From Podospora pseudoanserina (Eukaryota; Ascomycota; Sordariomycetes; Sordariales; Podosporaceae), in the NCBI RefSeq assembly GCF_035222485.1, contig NC_085922.1:2371001-2435000 (forward strand): 64,000 nucleotides of DNA, written 5' to 3'. Below are positions 1 through 10,311 of the stretch, in pieces. The notes below the pieces were generated by a model that saw only the letters and a list, made by a program, of their open reading frames with translations, was not told where the DNA came from and did not search any database. Both the position numbers and the translations under genes were made by a program. Each line of letters starts with the position of its first letter. Position 1 is the stretch's first letter.

Positions 1-1630
1 AAGAGCCCAGGACCAAGTTGCCGGGTTTGTTGTACTGCTGGTTGTGGGAGTCAGAGTGTTCGGTTGTCCCACAGATGAAGCCATCATCTGATATCCAGAC
101 AATCGTGATGATATCCCCGGCACCGCCTGCCCACTCGGCTCGAAGAGCCAGCTCATCTTCGCGGCATTTTCGAATTTCGTTGTCCAAGTTCTGTGGCCTT
201 CTCATCGACCCATAACCACGAGACCCCACGATTTCCCTGGCAAATAGCAGGGACGAAATCTTGCTTTCCCGCAAAAACTTCCCTTGTCGATTAGCCTCGT
301 CCTTGCGCAGGATGATCGACGCAGGGCGGTCGTTGAGTTGTCTGTTTTTGAGATCCTTTAGAAAGTTTTCGAGATCCTCCTTTTCCCTGCCTGGAAACAG
401 CATCCTTCGATTAGGGTCAGCTTCCCATGCGCCTAGAACGCTCGACAAAGTATCCGGAAGTTTTTTATTCTTCAAGAGCTTTGCTAGATGAGAATGGCCG
501 TCCCTTTTTTTCTTTTTGAATTCGGCAGGAAAGACTCTTGAAGCAAGGTCGTTCAGCGATTGGATTTCTGATGCGGTGAGGTCCACATGCAATATGACCG
601 GATCAGTTGGGCTCGAAAGTAAATCGTCAAAATAGCTGTGGGCATAACTGACAGCAAATGCCCGGTCTTTGAAGTAAAGGTAGGGCCGCCGCTGCGTTAA
701 CTGGATGGGTGGCACGCTGGCAGCATGACGCCAGACTGGCGCAAATACCCTCCTTTGAGTCAAAGACGGCGCGGCAGATTTCTGCGGAGCCGGCCCAGCT
801 TCGTCGCCCGAATCATCATCAATAACAATGGCCTCCTCTATTGAGCGACCGGTCGCCTGCACCCTCGCCGGTGGGAGGTGAGGAATACGCGGAGGCGGGA
901 TGGGAGACGTCGGAATCAGGGCAGCCTGTCTCACGCTCGCCTTCGCTGGGTTTCGTACTTGGTCTGGCTTTTCGATGTTTGGGAGAATATTCGGAGGTAT
1001 TCTGGGCCGAGAAATTGAGGATGATGAATGTATAGGACCGGGGGAGATCCTCGCAAACTTCTTCGGTATGGACGTCTCGAGCGAGGTGTTCTGAGAATTC
1101 TACAGACACAAGTTAGCTCAAATTGTCACTGCCTGGTAGCTGTGGGGGAGGGGAGGGGTACAGGGCAACCAAGCAGGTTTTGGGAGGTCAAGAGGAGGAT
1201 AAGCTAGGGCGCGCGGTGTGTAAGAGAAAGCTCGGTACAAAGGTATTTAGGACAGGGTGCCACAAGTGATGGAAATGTATATATAGCAAGAACGCATGGT
1301 GGCACCTACTTCTCGGCCAAGCTGAGGAGTTTTGTCTCCATGCTCTCGGAGAGTATCAAGACACTTGAAAATACGAGGGAAAACCTGCTTCGTCGGGCAC
1401 CTATTCAGCGCATCTTCTCTGTCGGTTTGTTCTCGTTCCAGGCGTGGTCGTTTGGCGGGGGGCTCGCCGTTGGAGGACGCCAGCCCGTTGCTCGGCGTCG
1501 CATTATTTGGAGAGATATCCGGCCTAAAAGAAGTTGTTAATAGTAAACCACTTCGACCAGGCACTGGAAGCGCAGTGCTCTGGAATGGGAAGCGTGTGGG
1601 AGAAGTGTTCGATGTCACTGTCGAGCTCAT
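1..1630 (-). CDS. Predicted nuclear protein, WD40/DCAF-like (partial, runs off left edge)
   Basis: Exon 1 is 1310-1630 (107 codons) and exon 2 runs from 1099 off the left edge. The intron at 1100-1309 has a GTAGGT donor, a GCTAAC branch site and a TAG acceptor, and it is phase 0. The open frame then continues without a stop for 366 codons. The N-terminal ~220 residues are Ser/Pro-rich and look disordered. They contain a basic nuclear-localisation-like stretch (PAKRPR) and an IVIDDD motif followed by Ser/Asp/Glu that resembles a SUMO-interacting motif. The C-terminal part visible here is compact and ends in a segment (GDIITIVW ... ICGTTEHSDSHNQQYNKPG) that I associate from memory with fungal WD40 proteins of the CUL4-DDB1 adaptor (Raf1/DIM-9-like) kind. 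That identification is tentative; the coding assignment itself is solid. The start was chosen as the first ATG of the Ser/Thr-rich N-terminus; the frame stays open 44 codons further upstream, which may be 5' UTR. Confidence 0.6.
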
Positions 1631-1854
1631 GGAACCTCGAGTAGCGGTGGAAGACGCGTTGAGAAGCGCGTATCCCAAAAACGCCCAAAAATCGTAAAAA
1701 AGTCGATTAAAAGTACAGACCCATCTAGAATCATACAAAATAATAAACCGGTAGAAATACAAGCTTGAAAAAAGGAAAATACATACCAGTTCATGTTGCT
1801 CGCTTTGCTTGTTCGTTAGTTGTTGTTTTAGGCCTGTTACAGAAGCCTGCTAAG

Positions 1855-2100
1855 TAACAACCGCCAAAAAATAACCTGCCAAATAGATACTCCTAAAGTT
1901 ACGTAATAAAATTGGACTAAATAAATCCGTTTAACTTTTTACTTTAAAACTACTGCTATTTTCTACTAATATTTTAAATTCAATCTATAATTAGAAGTAT
2001 TTATAGTTATTAGGTCAAATTTAATTGTTTTCTTTATATAAATATTAGCGTAAAATATCGTCATTATAATTCCTTTACAAAATATATATCTCGAATCATG
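1855..2100. repeat. AT-rich, RIP-like island
   Basis: The base composition falls sharply here to mostly A and T, with many TA and AAT/TTA steps, between otherwise ~50% GC flanks. It abuts the solo LTR. This is the appearance expected of DNA altered by repeat-induced point mutation in Sordariomycetes. No parent element can be recognised, and the RIP reading is an inference from composition only. Confidence 0.4.
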
Positions 2101-2104
2101 AAAG

Positions 2105-2511
2105 TGTGACGAACTTCTATCCAAAACCTCTGACAAAAATACTAGTTGAAGGCACTTCTGAACAATCTTGGCTCGGTACAGCTAAACAGTGTACAACAAA
2201 TAGCTTGTCTCATTCACAACAGTCTAGATACCAACGATTGTGACTTGTATTGCATACTGCGGAACTGTCTATCTACACCAGCCAGTTCCTCCGTATATAT
2301 AAACCTAGGGACCGTGGACCGTTGACTTCCCGACGGTCCTCGGTCCTCTCTTTATTGGCCGATACTGGACCGTGGACCGTGAGCCCCGCAGTAGTCCCCG
2401 GTTCTAATCCCATTGGTCCATCCTGTCCACCTGGATCGTGAGCCCCGCTCAATCGCCCGGTCCAGTCCTGATTGGTTCCTTGCGTCCCCACCGTCTCCCA
2501 AAACCGTGACA
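2105..2511. mobile_element. Solo LTR of a Ty3/gypsy-like retrotransposon (fossil)
   Basis: A 407-bp segment starts TGTGACG and ends CGTGACA, so it has TG...CA ends with near-perfect short inverted termini. It is flanked by 5-bp sequences (gaaag and gaagg) that agree at four of five bases, as an old target-site duplication would. Inside are a TATATATA box near 2296 and internal repeats of GTGGACCGT and of GTGAGCCCCGC. No internal coding region or partner LTR is in the window. It looks like an old solo LTR; the family assignment rests on termini and size only, and the orientation is undecided. Confidence 0.5.
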
Positions 2512-2580
2512 GAAGGCTCTCTATATTAATTCTGCATCAAAACATGTCTTTCTACATCTTTCCAGTACGGTATATCATAT

Positions 2581-2710
2581 GGTGCTGAACGGGATGGTGC
2601 TGAACGGGATGGTGCTGAACGGGATGGTGCTGAACGGGATGGTGCTGAACGGGATGGTGCTGAACGGGATGGTGCTGAACGGGATGGTGCTGAACGAGAT
2701 GGTGCTAAAC
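2581..2710. repeat. 15-bp minisatellite, about 8.7 copies
   Basis: The unit GGTGCTGAACGGGAT is repeated head to tail. Seven copies are identical, the eighth carries one substitution, and a ninth partial copy has another. Copy identity this high implies recent expansion or homogenisation. The unit length is a multiple of three, so the array stays open in translation (GAERD or VLNGM repeats), but no gene is evident around it. Confidence 0.9.
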
Positions 2711-3641
2711 AACCGATTTCCAGAGCTCTAGCTCTGAGAGTGTATCTAGCTACATGTCAGGCATAAAAGATAAAAAGCCCAGCGAGGCTTTCAAGAAAAA
2801 AGCTTTATTTTACGCTGCTTAAATAAGAACGGTACCTGAAATCCCGCACATTTATACCTACTACTATACAGTGTCTTTGCCTTTTTTTTCCTTTTCATGT
2901 AGCTTCACATTTTCAAAACCCATTAGATGATCGGGATATGCATCTGATACTGGCCAGAAAGAGGTAGCTTGTATTACACAACCTTCAGCAACCTTCTACC
3001 AATGTGCAACATTGATGCGCCGCGCAGCACAGTCTCTATAGCAGCTCCGTGGAATGATGCTCCAAGTCATGTGACAGCGCGTCAGCTACTTAATACGCTC
3101 TAGCTTTAAGCACTGAAAGCTTGTTAAGGGCCTGTACAAAATAATCAAACAACAGCATAATACAAGATTAAGTATGCAATCCTCTTACTGATGACAATGT
3201 GTGTAACCATAACTTACAAACTAATCCTTCAAGTTTATGCATGATGGTTCTATAACTTTCTCATTTGTAAAACTCCCCTCAAGGATCCCTTAAGGAACTC
3301 ACAATACGGATAGAGGCTCTGATGATATAAATACACCAACGCCTCGAGTCAAAGTCCGCCGACCATGGATGCATTATAGTTGGCAACGCGCCTTACAATT
3401 ATAGTGTGTTGATTGTGTATCTAAGTGGGGAACTTATCATCCAAAAATCTGGTTAGTTTTTATCCTGTCACAGTCGGTGGTTCTTGTCCGTTTCTCTTCC
3501 CCTACTTGTTTCCATTCTTCTCTCTTCTTTCTTCCGTATCGTGTTTTTCGCAGACAGCTATTACCTATTCACCGGACCAACAACCTTGATTCGTGATGTC
3601 TGCTCGTTGCCCCCGCCCCACCCCCCATAGAGTATTTGAGC

Positions 3642-5170
3642 ATGCAGGCTAACGAAGAGAGTACGGAGCTGTTTGCCTACCAAAGATCTAGTCGAAAACC
3701 CCAATGGAAACACAGCCGCGAGAATTACCATGATCGTTGGTCTGTTCCTTCCCTTCTCAAGAACCGGACAGCGCCAAACGACCGTGTCAAAATCCACAAG
3801 AATCGAAGGCATACAGAATGCACAAAACCTGGAGGCGTCGGGTTCATCAATGCTGCGTTGCAAAGCTACCTGGAGAACCCCTTCTACATGCTCCCTGACA
3901 CTGTGATCTTCAGAATTATCAAGTTGTTAGACATAGTCAGCCTTGAGTGTCTTCGCCGGGCCGGTCGGTTATTTCTTCAATTATTCGAGAAATGCTACTT
4001 TTTACCAGCGAATTACATATCGGTGAATTATCCATGGGCCAGGTTTCGCCGATATCTCACATCTCAACAACGGACTACTCTCACGTTCTTGTTAGCGAGA
4101 GACTTATACTGTACTGATTGCTATGCCACAGAGCTCGCTAGGAATTGGGCCCAGAGAGTTCACTATTTGACCAAGGTGTACTTGCACTGCTCGGACTGCA
4201 AGTTCGACCACCCAGTATGCCTGTTCCTCCCATCTGAGCGCTCCAAGGGCAGAGGCAGCCGTCTCTGTGTTGGGCACAGGGGTTTTATCCGATTGTGCTC
4301 GCACACGGTTTTCCGATGGTCTGATGTCCAAAGGGTGTCGTCTACCAGGTTCTCATGGGAAAGGCTCAAGTGCAAGGGGGTGAATGACGAGACGGTGGTA
4401 ATGTGTCGCGACAAAGACCACATGCAATCATGCCAACAGCAACCAAATGGATGGTCGTTTCCGTTTTTGTGTTTTGTAAAAAGTTGGCAGGAAGGTACAT
4501 TTCCTCTGCACCCCCGTGTACACATACGCAAGAGGCAAGGCATATCCAATCACGCAAGGACCGAGATACGCCAGAAGCTTATACTGTACATATTTTGGAT
4601 GGCACACGTCGACCTGAGCCCCAATAATTACAGCCTCACGCCCGAAATGTTGGACGAGAACCTTGCTAAACTCCGAGAGCTGCAAGCATGCAGAGAAGAC
4701 TTTGTCAAACAAGCGCACGTCATGACCGTGTGTATATCGAAACCGGGCACCGAGGATACAGCTCCGTTCTGCATGGATCGAACAATAGCTCTACCATGGT
4801 AGATCCTAGCATGATATTTGACCTGGAAATTCCACAATGCCTAGATTGTTAATCGGTACCTAATATTGATATTATAAGCCGTGGTGGTGGGCTGTGTCTA
4901 CAGATCAAATTTACACGAATCGTGGACCTGGCATCGGGACCAGATGACAGCGTCGCTAAGATGAACAGGGCTTGGTTTCAGGCCCTTGACCCTCATTCTT
5001 TTTGGGACGATGTCAAGAAGGGTGATGATAGCCAGAATCAGGATTATGATGATGACAGTGACACCCAAAACTACGCGGACGGGTATGACGATGGGTATGG
5101 GGTATCTTGGGGTAAGAAGACAATGCCAATGCCACTGCCTCTCAGTTTTATGTTTGAGAGATTCGTTTAA
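3642..5170 (+). CDS. F-box protein with cysteine-pair region
   Basis: Exon 1 is 3642-4727 and a probable exon 2 is 4904-5170, giving about 450 residues. An F-box-like helix region lies near residues 85-118 (MLPDTVIFRIIKLLDIVSLE). It is followed by Cys-pair motifs typical of an expanded Sordariomycete F-box family (YCTDC, LHCSDC, then LCVGHRG and LCSH). Such proteins act as substrate receptors of SCF ubiquitin ligases; the substrate is unknown. The second exon, acidic and Tyr/Asp-rich after RAWFQALDP, was joined because that motif is the usual C-terminal end of this family. The intron uses GTGTGT and CAG and keeps phase 0. Without that join, the first exon reads to a stop at 4800. The N-terminus before the F-box is unfamiliar, so the true start may differ. 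It lies next to repeat-rich DNA, where rapidly evolving accessory genes are common. Confidence 0.55.
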
Positions 5171-5915
5171 ACCGCTTTATAACCAAAATGCACATAAAGT
5201 ACGTCTTGTATAAAGGGGGTGACAGACGGGGGATGGGGAGAAGAGGTGGTAACAGAAAGGACTGTCTAAGCTTGGTATTGGTTTCCATGGCAACGCAAAG
5301 GGGCTATCGTGCAGGGACTCAATCAGGGGTTAGGGCTGTGCGCGGAGTACAGAAATTCCCATTATGGCCGTTCTGAGTGCTGAACCATTTCCCGGATGCT
5401 TTAAAGTAAAGTTGGATATCTTGGAAGATAGGAGGTAAATAGTGTGGTCTATAGCCAGTACATTTCTTCTACTAGCTGTTACTGAAAACGTCAGCCCGTT
5501 GCCAGTGTCGATACCTCATGTATTGCGCTTGCTAGTTTGCTTCTTTCCTCAGGCGCCTGCTTCCTGCCCTGGATTATTAGCGGCAACGCAACGGCTTGTC
5601 TTCTAGCCCATGTGCAGGCAATATTCTCCGGCTTTACTTCACTGTCGCGCCTCCACTTACTATCCTCCTAGTAGAATTGAAAAAGGAACCTTGGCGGTGC
5701 CTGCCATATAAGACTTGACCAGCACTACAGGCAAACCTGAAAGATTCTGCGCCTTTCTCCCGCCTTCCATTCGAAGCACTAGGTATCCAGCACAAAGCCG
5801 AATAGCCTGATTCTATCGACGTTTAGCCCCCTGTCAACAGCGGGTTCTCGGGTTCATGCTGAAAACAAATCCAAAATAAAGCCCATTCATATCACTTAAC
5901 CTAGTCAAAAGATAG
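5171..5915. other. Intergenic, nothing recognised
   Basis: Only short non-conserved open frames are present. The interval includes the presumed 3' end of the F-box gene. I see no RNA gene, repeat or promoter of note. Confidence 0.4.
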
Positions 5916-7044
5916 TCAACAGGCCTTCACCAACTCCCTCAGCACCTCCCCCACCGCCTCCTCACCATCCTCTCCGCCGTCATCTCCATCACTTTCCTCA
6001 CCATCTCCTTCACTATTTCCTTCACTCATATCACCCCTCCACTCCATCTTCATCCCGGCCCCATTGGTGGGTACGGTCTGGTTGGCCATTGTGATGGTGG
6101 TGTGGTTGGTCTTGGTGTAGTGCTCGGATTTGTGGCAATGGCGGGAAAGATGGGGTGCTGATAGAGGTAATATCAGCTAACGGTTTTAGTGACGGTGATA
6201 GATAAAAAGTCTCTCTACCAAAAGTCATCCCTTCCTCGTCCTGCCCCCCCTCCCTCACACCGGCACCAACGGAACTGCATCCTCTTCCATCCCCAAGTTA
6301 TCCCAGTTACCCCCCATTCTCTTCCTCGCTATCTCTCTCTCCGCGCAGTGTCATCTGGTTTCAGACTCTGGTGCCCATGTACCACCATCACCGACCCAGC
6401 CCGTCGACCACCTCGGAAATGTTACCAATACTCTCATGAATCCCTGTGACGGCTGCTAGGGATTTGGAAACCCCAAGACTGAAATGCGGCGAGGTCAAAG
6501 AGGGGGGTCGTCGTAGGACAGGGGTTGGCGGTAGTGGCTATAAAAGAAATGCCTGGAGCAGGAGCCGAAGGCGAAGCCGGGAAAGAAAACAACGGAGCCT
6601 AGCACAATAAAGAGAATGCGAGAGCTGTCGTAATTCAGCTTTGCTGAGCTGTTTGCGCATTCTATTGTTTTCGTCCTTCAAGATTTCATCTTTTTGGGAG
6701 GGGAAAGGATTCTGCCACAAGCTTGCCCTGTTCGAGTTATTGGCGGGAAAGGGCGACTTCTTAAGCTCGGCATAGAGTTCTTGTTCTGATCAAATAGACG
6801 CGCTTGCTTCTTACTGCCTCCCTACTTTCCCACATACCTGCCCGTGCTGCTTCTTACCTTAGCTTATTGGCAAACAGCAATGCAAAGAATCCGCCTGTGG
6901 TGGTTAGTGTGTTTATTGTAGCAGACAATGCTGGAATGACTGCACCGTAGGCATGATCATAGGCTGGTGGAGGACAGCTGTTGGAGAGGGCGCTGCGGTC
7001 TGGCGGCAACGAGTCATGGGCCAGAGAAGGAACAGCAATGTGGC
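5916..7044 (-). CDS. Possible multi-exon gene, function unknown
   Basis: Two segments look like exons on the minus strand. One (6858-7044) is open for 62 codons between a TGTGTAG acceptor and a GTAAGA donor; it encodes a Pro-rich stretch and then a hydrophobic one (GAVIPALSATINTLTTTGG, then FFALLFANK). The other (5916-6157) follows a CTGAT branch site and CAG acceptor; it contains RHCHKSEHYTKTNHTTITMA and then an acidic Gly/Glu/Asp tail ending in a stop. A stretch between them (about 6550-6780) has another plausible acceptor. I could not connect them into one confident model and recognise no family. They could be separate genes, a decayed gene, or chance. Confidence 0.25.
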
Positions 7045-8815
7045 CTACACATAATCAAGGGATGAGGAAGGAGGATAGTCAAGAGCCTTAACGAATAGTC
7101 GAAATGCTGAAGGGATGAATTAAGACCTTGAATGAACTTGATAGCCGTCAAAAGGTACTGGAGTAGCCTTCTCTAACTACTATTGCAAGTGTTAGAAGGG
7201 GCAGATGAGATGAATTTAACTATGCCTGTTAGGTATGGACCCATTGTGCAATACGACTGTCTATCGTAGACGCCGAGGCCAGAGAATCAGTATCACTGAG
7301 CGGAGTCGCGTTAGAATCCGGTGTTGTTGGTATGATGATGAGACAGACAGAAGAGGAGGTGCTGTAACTATCTCGCTGCTAATAGATATTGGCTCTTACT
7401 CAAGGATGAGTAAACACCGTGGGATGAGAAACACTCGGGCCCATTCAGTCTATCACGAGACCTTCAGATCGGAAGAACATAAGGAATCATGCAGGGCCAA
7501 GACCATATGATTACCTAACATTGATCCCCGTCAGGGTCTCATGATCCATCAGATTTAGTGTCGTCACTCTGACTGGATTAGATCGCCGAGATTTTTGCAG
7601 AGCATGTGAATTGCATGATTTGTGAAGGAGGGTAACAGTGATGCTGATGCTGTCCAATAATCGGTCTTCGGAGTTATGACGAATCAACGCTATCGTCCTG
7701 TTTGCCCGTGAGGTAGAGGCTTTGTCGGTTGTGGACCATCACCTCATCTCCAAGGTGTTAATTTTTTGGTACCACATGAGGAATTACCTGTGGGTGTGTG
7801 TTGTCTGGACGGGCCGCAACAGGCACCGCTGGTAGGCGGCGGCATCTGAAACTGTCAATGACGTTGATGATTCAGCCATGCCAGTGAGCCCCCAGCAGGG
7901 AAGGAAATCAACGACGTCGTTGACTTGCCCCGCTTTTTTCCCAACCTTGGGGGCCTTGACTTGTCACCAGCCGCAGCAAGGTCTAGATTGAAACCTTTGA
8001 AAAACTCATACCGTCACTGGGAAATATCACGATACTGGTAATGCCGACGTTTCTGGTGGACAACTTGCAGACTGATCGAGGATCCAAAAGCTCATCGGCA
8101 GTCGGTAGTGGGTGGATCGCTTGCTAAAGGTGTGTGGGTCATGCTAACGTATGCCAAGAGCTGTCAGGTGGGGCTCTTTATTGGCCGGTCCTTTAAACGA
8201 CAGTGACTGGGCGAGGCTGAACAGCACCAATCAACAAACTGTTGTGCCCACCATTGGAGGTGCTCTGGAGGGGAGGGGCCAATGTGTAAGAGATGTATAG
8301 TCGGGAGGGGTTACGATAATGGGGTGATGAGTTGATGGACGGACCGGAATGCGACAGCGTTGACAGTTGGATGACTACCAATGGCCATGGTGAAGTGGTA
8401 TCAGACGACAAATGCAGCAACTGAGATGCAGCCGGACCTATTGCACCGGAGATGCTGAGTTTTCGTGACTGAGCTGCTTATTAACCTAAGTATCGTTGTC
8501 GGGGTTCTCGGAGGAGGGGCCGCAGTTCGAGAAATTTCTCGCTTTGGGCGCCTGGTCTCTGCTGTGCCTTGCTTTGGTCCCCTTGAGCTGCCGCTTTCCG
8601 TCGCCTTGACTTGTCCGGATCAGTCCAAGGTCCAAGACATCATCGACTTGTCTCCTGCGAAGAAATTGGTATAAGTTGTTCTCCCTCCCTTCGATTTCAG
8701 GGTACTACACCAGTCAACATCTCACAACCATTCCAAACGACTTGGGTATCTCTCGAATACCACAACAACATCATAACCCACCCCTTACCCACGAGGCAAC
8801 AGACACCAAGTCAAC
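7045..8815. other. Gene-free interval holding the upstream region of the opsin-related gene
   Basis: No coding sequence is supported. The distal part is unremarkable. The proximal part (8260-8815) carries stress-type promoter motifs, listed separately, and probably a long 5' leader. Confidence 0.4.
8269..8583 (+). promoter_or_regulatory. Heat-shock element and STRE cluster
   Basis: A perfect three-unit heat-shock element of the form TTCnnGAAnnTTC lies at 8526-8538. AGGGG/CCCCT stress-response elements lie at 8269-8273, 8274-8278, 8306-8310, 8514-8518 and 8579-8583. The next gene starts at 8816 and belongs to the HSP30/YRO2 family, whose yeast members are induced by heat and other stress, so the motifs fit the target. 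Binding itself is inferred. Confidence 0.5.
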
Positions 8816-9691
8816 ATGTCCCAGATTATCCCACGCAACGACGCCTGGCGCACGCACCCGCCTCCGGGAAGCAACCAATACCTCAGCGACAATGGCTCCA
8901 ACTGGCTCTTTGCCGTCGCCGCCCTCTTCGGTGTTACCACATTGGGCCTTTTCGCCCACAAGTTCAAGGCCCGCAACGGTGAACGCTTCTTCCACTACCT
9001 CTTCATCATCGCCGCCTTTGTCGGTCTCATCACCTACTATGCCCAGGCCTGCGATCTCGGCTGGGATGTGATCGCGCAGGCGAACCAGATCAACCGAAGC
9101 GGTCTCACCCGTCAAATCTTCTGGCCCAAGTATGTCTTCTGGGTTGTCGCCTTCCCCGCCGTCGTTATCGCTCTTGGTGTCCTCTCCGGTGTCTCCTGGG
9201 CCACCATCCTCTTTAACGTCTTCCTCACCTGGATCTGGCAGCTCAGCTACCTCGCCGCCGCCTACACTCCATCCAACTACAAGTGGGGCTTCTTCGCCTG
9301 GGGTCTCCTCGCTCATCTCTTCCTCCTCTACTCTACTTTGATCCACAGCCGCAGGAACGCCACCCATGTTGGCATCCGCAGTGACTACACCAAGCTTACC
9401 GGCTATGCCAACTTCCTCTGGCTCATCTATCCCATTGCCTGGGGTCTGTCTGATGGCGGTAATGTCATTGGTGTTACTGCCAGCTTCATATGGTTCGGTA
9501 TCCTCGACTTGCTCCTCATCATCGGCTTCGCTGCTTTCACCATCGTCCTCTCCAGACGATGGGATTATGGCAGACTCAACATTGCCTTCACCCAGTATGG
9601 CCGTGTCCCTGTTCACGCTGGCAGCTTCCCCGAGAAGAACTCTCCCCATGCCAACGCTGCCGTTGCCCCCAGCACCCGCGCTGCTGTTTAA
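8816..9691 (+). CDS. Opsin-related membrane protein (HSP30/YRO2/ORP family), no retinal lysine
   Basis: This is a single-exon protein of 291 residues with seven hydrophobic helices in the microbial-rhodopsin order. In helix C the motif reads PKYVFWVVAFPAVV, where bacteriorhodopsin has R82, D85 and D96; here these positions are K, F and A. In helix G the sequence ILDLLLIIGF keeps the Asp corresponding to D212, but the retinal-binding Lys216 is replaced by Ile. It therefore cannot form the Schiff base and should be neither a light-driven pump nor a photosensor. It fits the fungal opsin-related proteins near yeast HSP30, YRO2 and MRH1, plasma-membrane proteins linked to stress and regulation of the proton ATPase. 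The upstream region has a heat-shock element and STRE motifs. The cytosolic C-tail is short and Ala/Pro-rich. Confidence 0.9.
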   Translation: MSQIIPRNDAWRTHPPPGSNQYLSDNGSNWLFAVAALFGVTTLGLFAHKFKARNGERFFHYLFIIAAFVGLITYYAQACDLGWDVIAQANQINRSGLTRQIFWPKYVFWVVAFPAVVIALGVLSGVSWATILFNVFLTWIWQLSYLAAAYTPSNYKWGFFAWGLLAHLFLLYSTLIHSRRNATHVGIRSDYTKLTGYANFLWLIYPIAWGLSDGGNVIGVTASFIWFGILDLLLIIGFAAFTIVLSRRWDYGRLNIAFTQYGRVPVHAGSFPEKNSPHANAAVAPSTRAAV

Positions 9692-10311
9692 GCGATTGAT
9701 GAATAGCAATGCATCATCAATGATGCTTGTTGGAGTGGTCACAGTCCCAACTTGAAGCGGAGGAAGGAATAGGTGACGGAAGCCACTCATTTACCCGAAG
9801 TTTATGTTTGTTGCTATCAATTCATGGGACAGGTCTGCATTTCAGAGATACCCAAAGTCACTCGCTAGTTGCGTTGGTCATGTAGGATAGAGTTGGATTG
9901 GCTTGGATTGGAGGAGGCGGTAATAATGTCTAATATACGGCAGACGTAATGGTATAATCAATGAACTATTTTGATGAACTATTTTGAGTCAAATGTCTTG
10001 AAACCAAGATCTCGTGTGGTGATCTCTACCTTATGTGAGCAATGTCCAAGACTCACGACGATGATGACGGTTTTATGGGCGAATGCCTTCTAAAACAACC
10101 CCGTGTAAGTCCCAAAAAGGAAGGAGCTATGACCACCACCCACCCATGCACTCCACTTTTGCGCAACCGCCAAGCCCGGAACACCCACAAGCTCCAAGCT
10201 CGCCTTGGTTTCGCAGCCATTCAATTGGGATTCTTTTTTGAGAAGTCCATCATCAGACGATCTTCCACACCTACCAACACCCACGGTCACCACCATTCGG
10301 TCACACCAAAC
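9692..10311. other. Intergenic between the opsin-related gene and COX11
   Basis: This holds the 3' end of the opsin-related gene and the COX11 leader. The frame of COX11 stays open upstream to 10042, but the first ATG followed by a mitochondrial-type presequence is at 10312. Nothing else was seen. Confidence 0.4.

Larger units (their letters stand above)
1631..3641. other. Gene-free repeat-bearing interval
   Basis: No convincing coding sequence was seen. The interval holds a very AT-rich stretch (about 1855-2100), a solo LTR (2105-2511) and a 15-bp minisatellite (2581-2710). The remainder, about 2711-3480, is AT-leaning DNA with a TATAAATA box near 3326 and a terminus-like TGTCACA near 3464. 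It may be another degenerate element end, but I could not delimit it. Confidence 0.5.

Noticed and set aside
2711-3480. Possible second LTR ending near 3469
   Set aside because: A TATAAATA box and a TGTCACA end are present, but no matching start or target-site duplication could be identified.
8771-9790. 339-codon minus-strand frame over the opsin-related gene
   Set aside because: Acidic, Gly/Glu/Val-rich antisense shadow of a seven-helix coding sequence.
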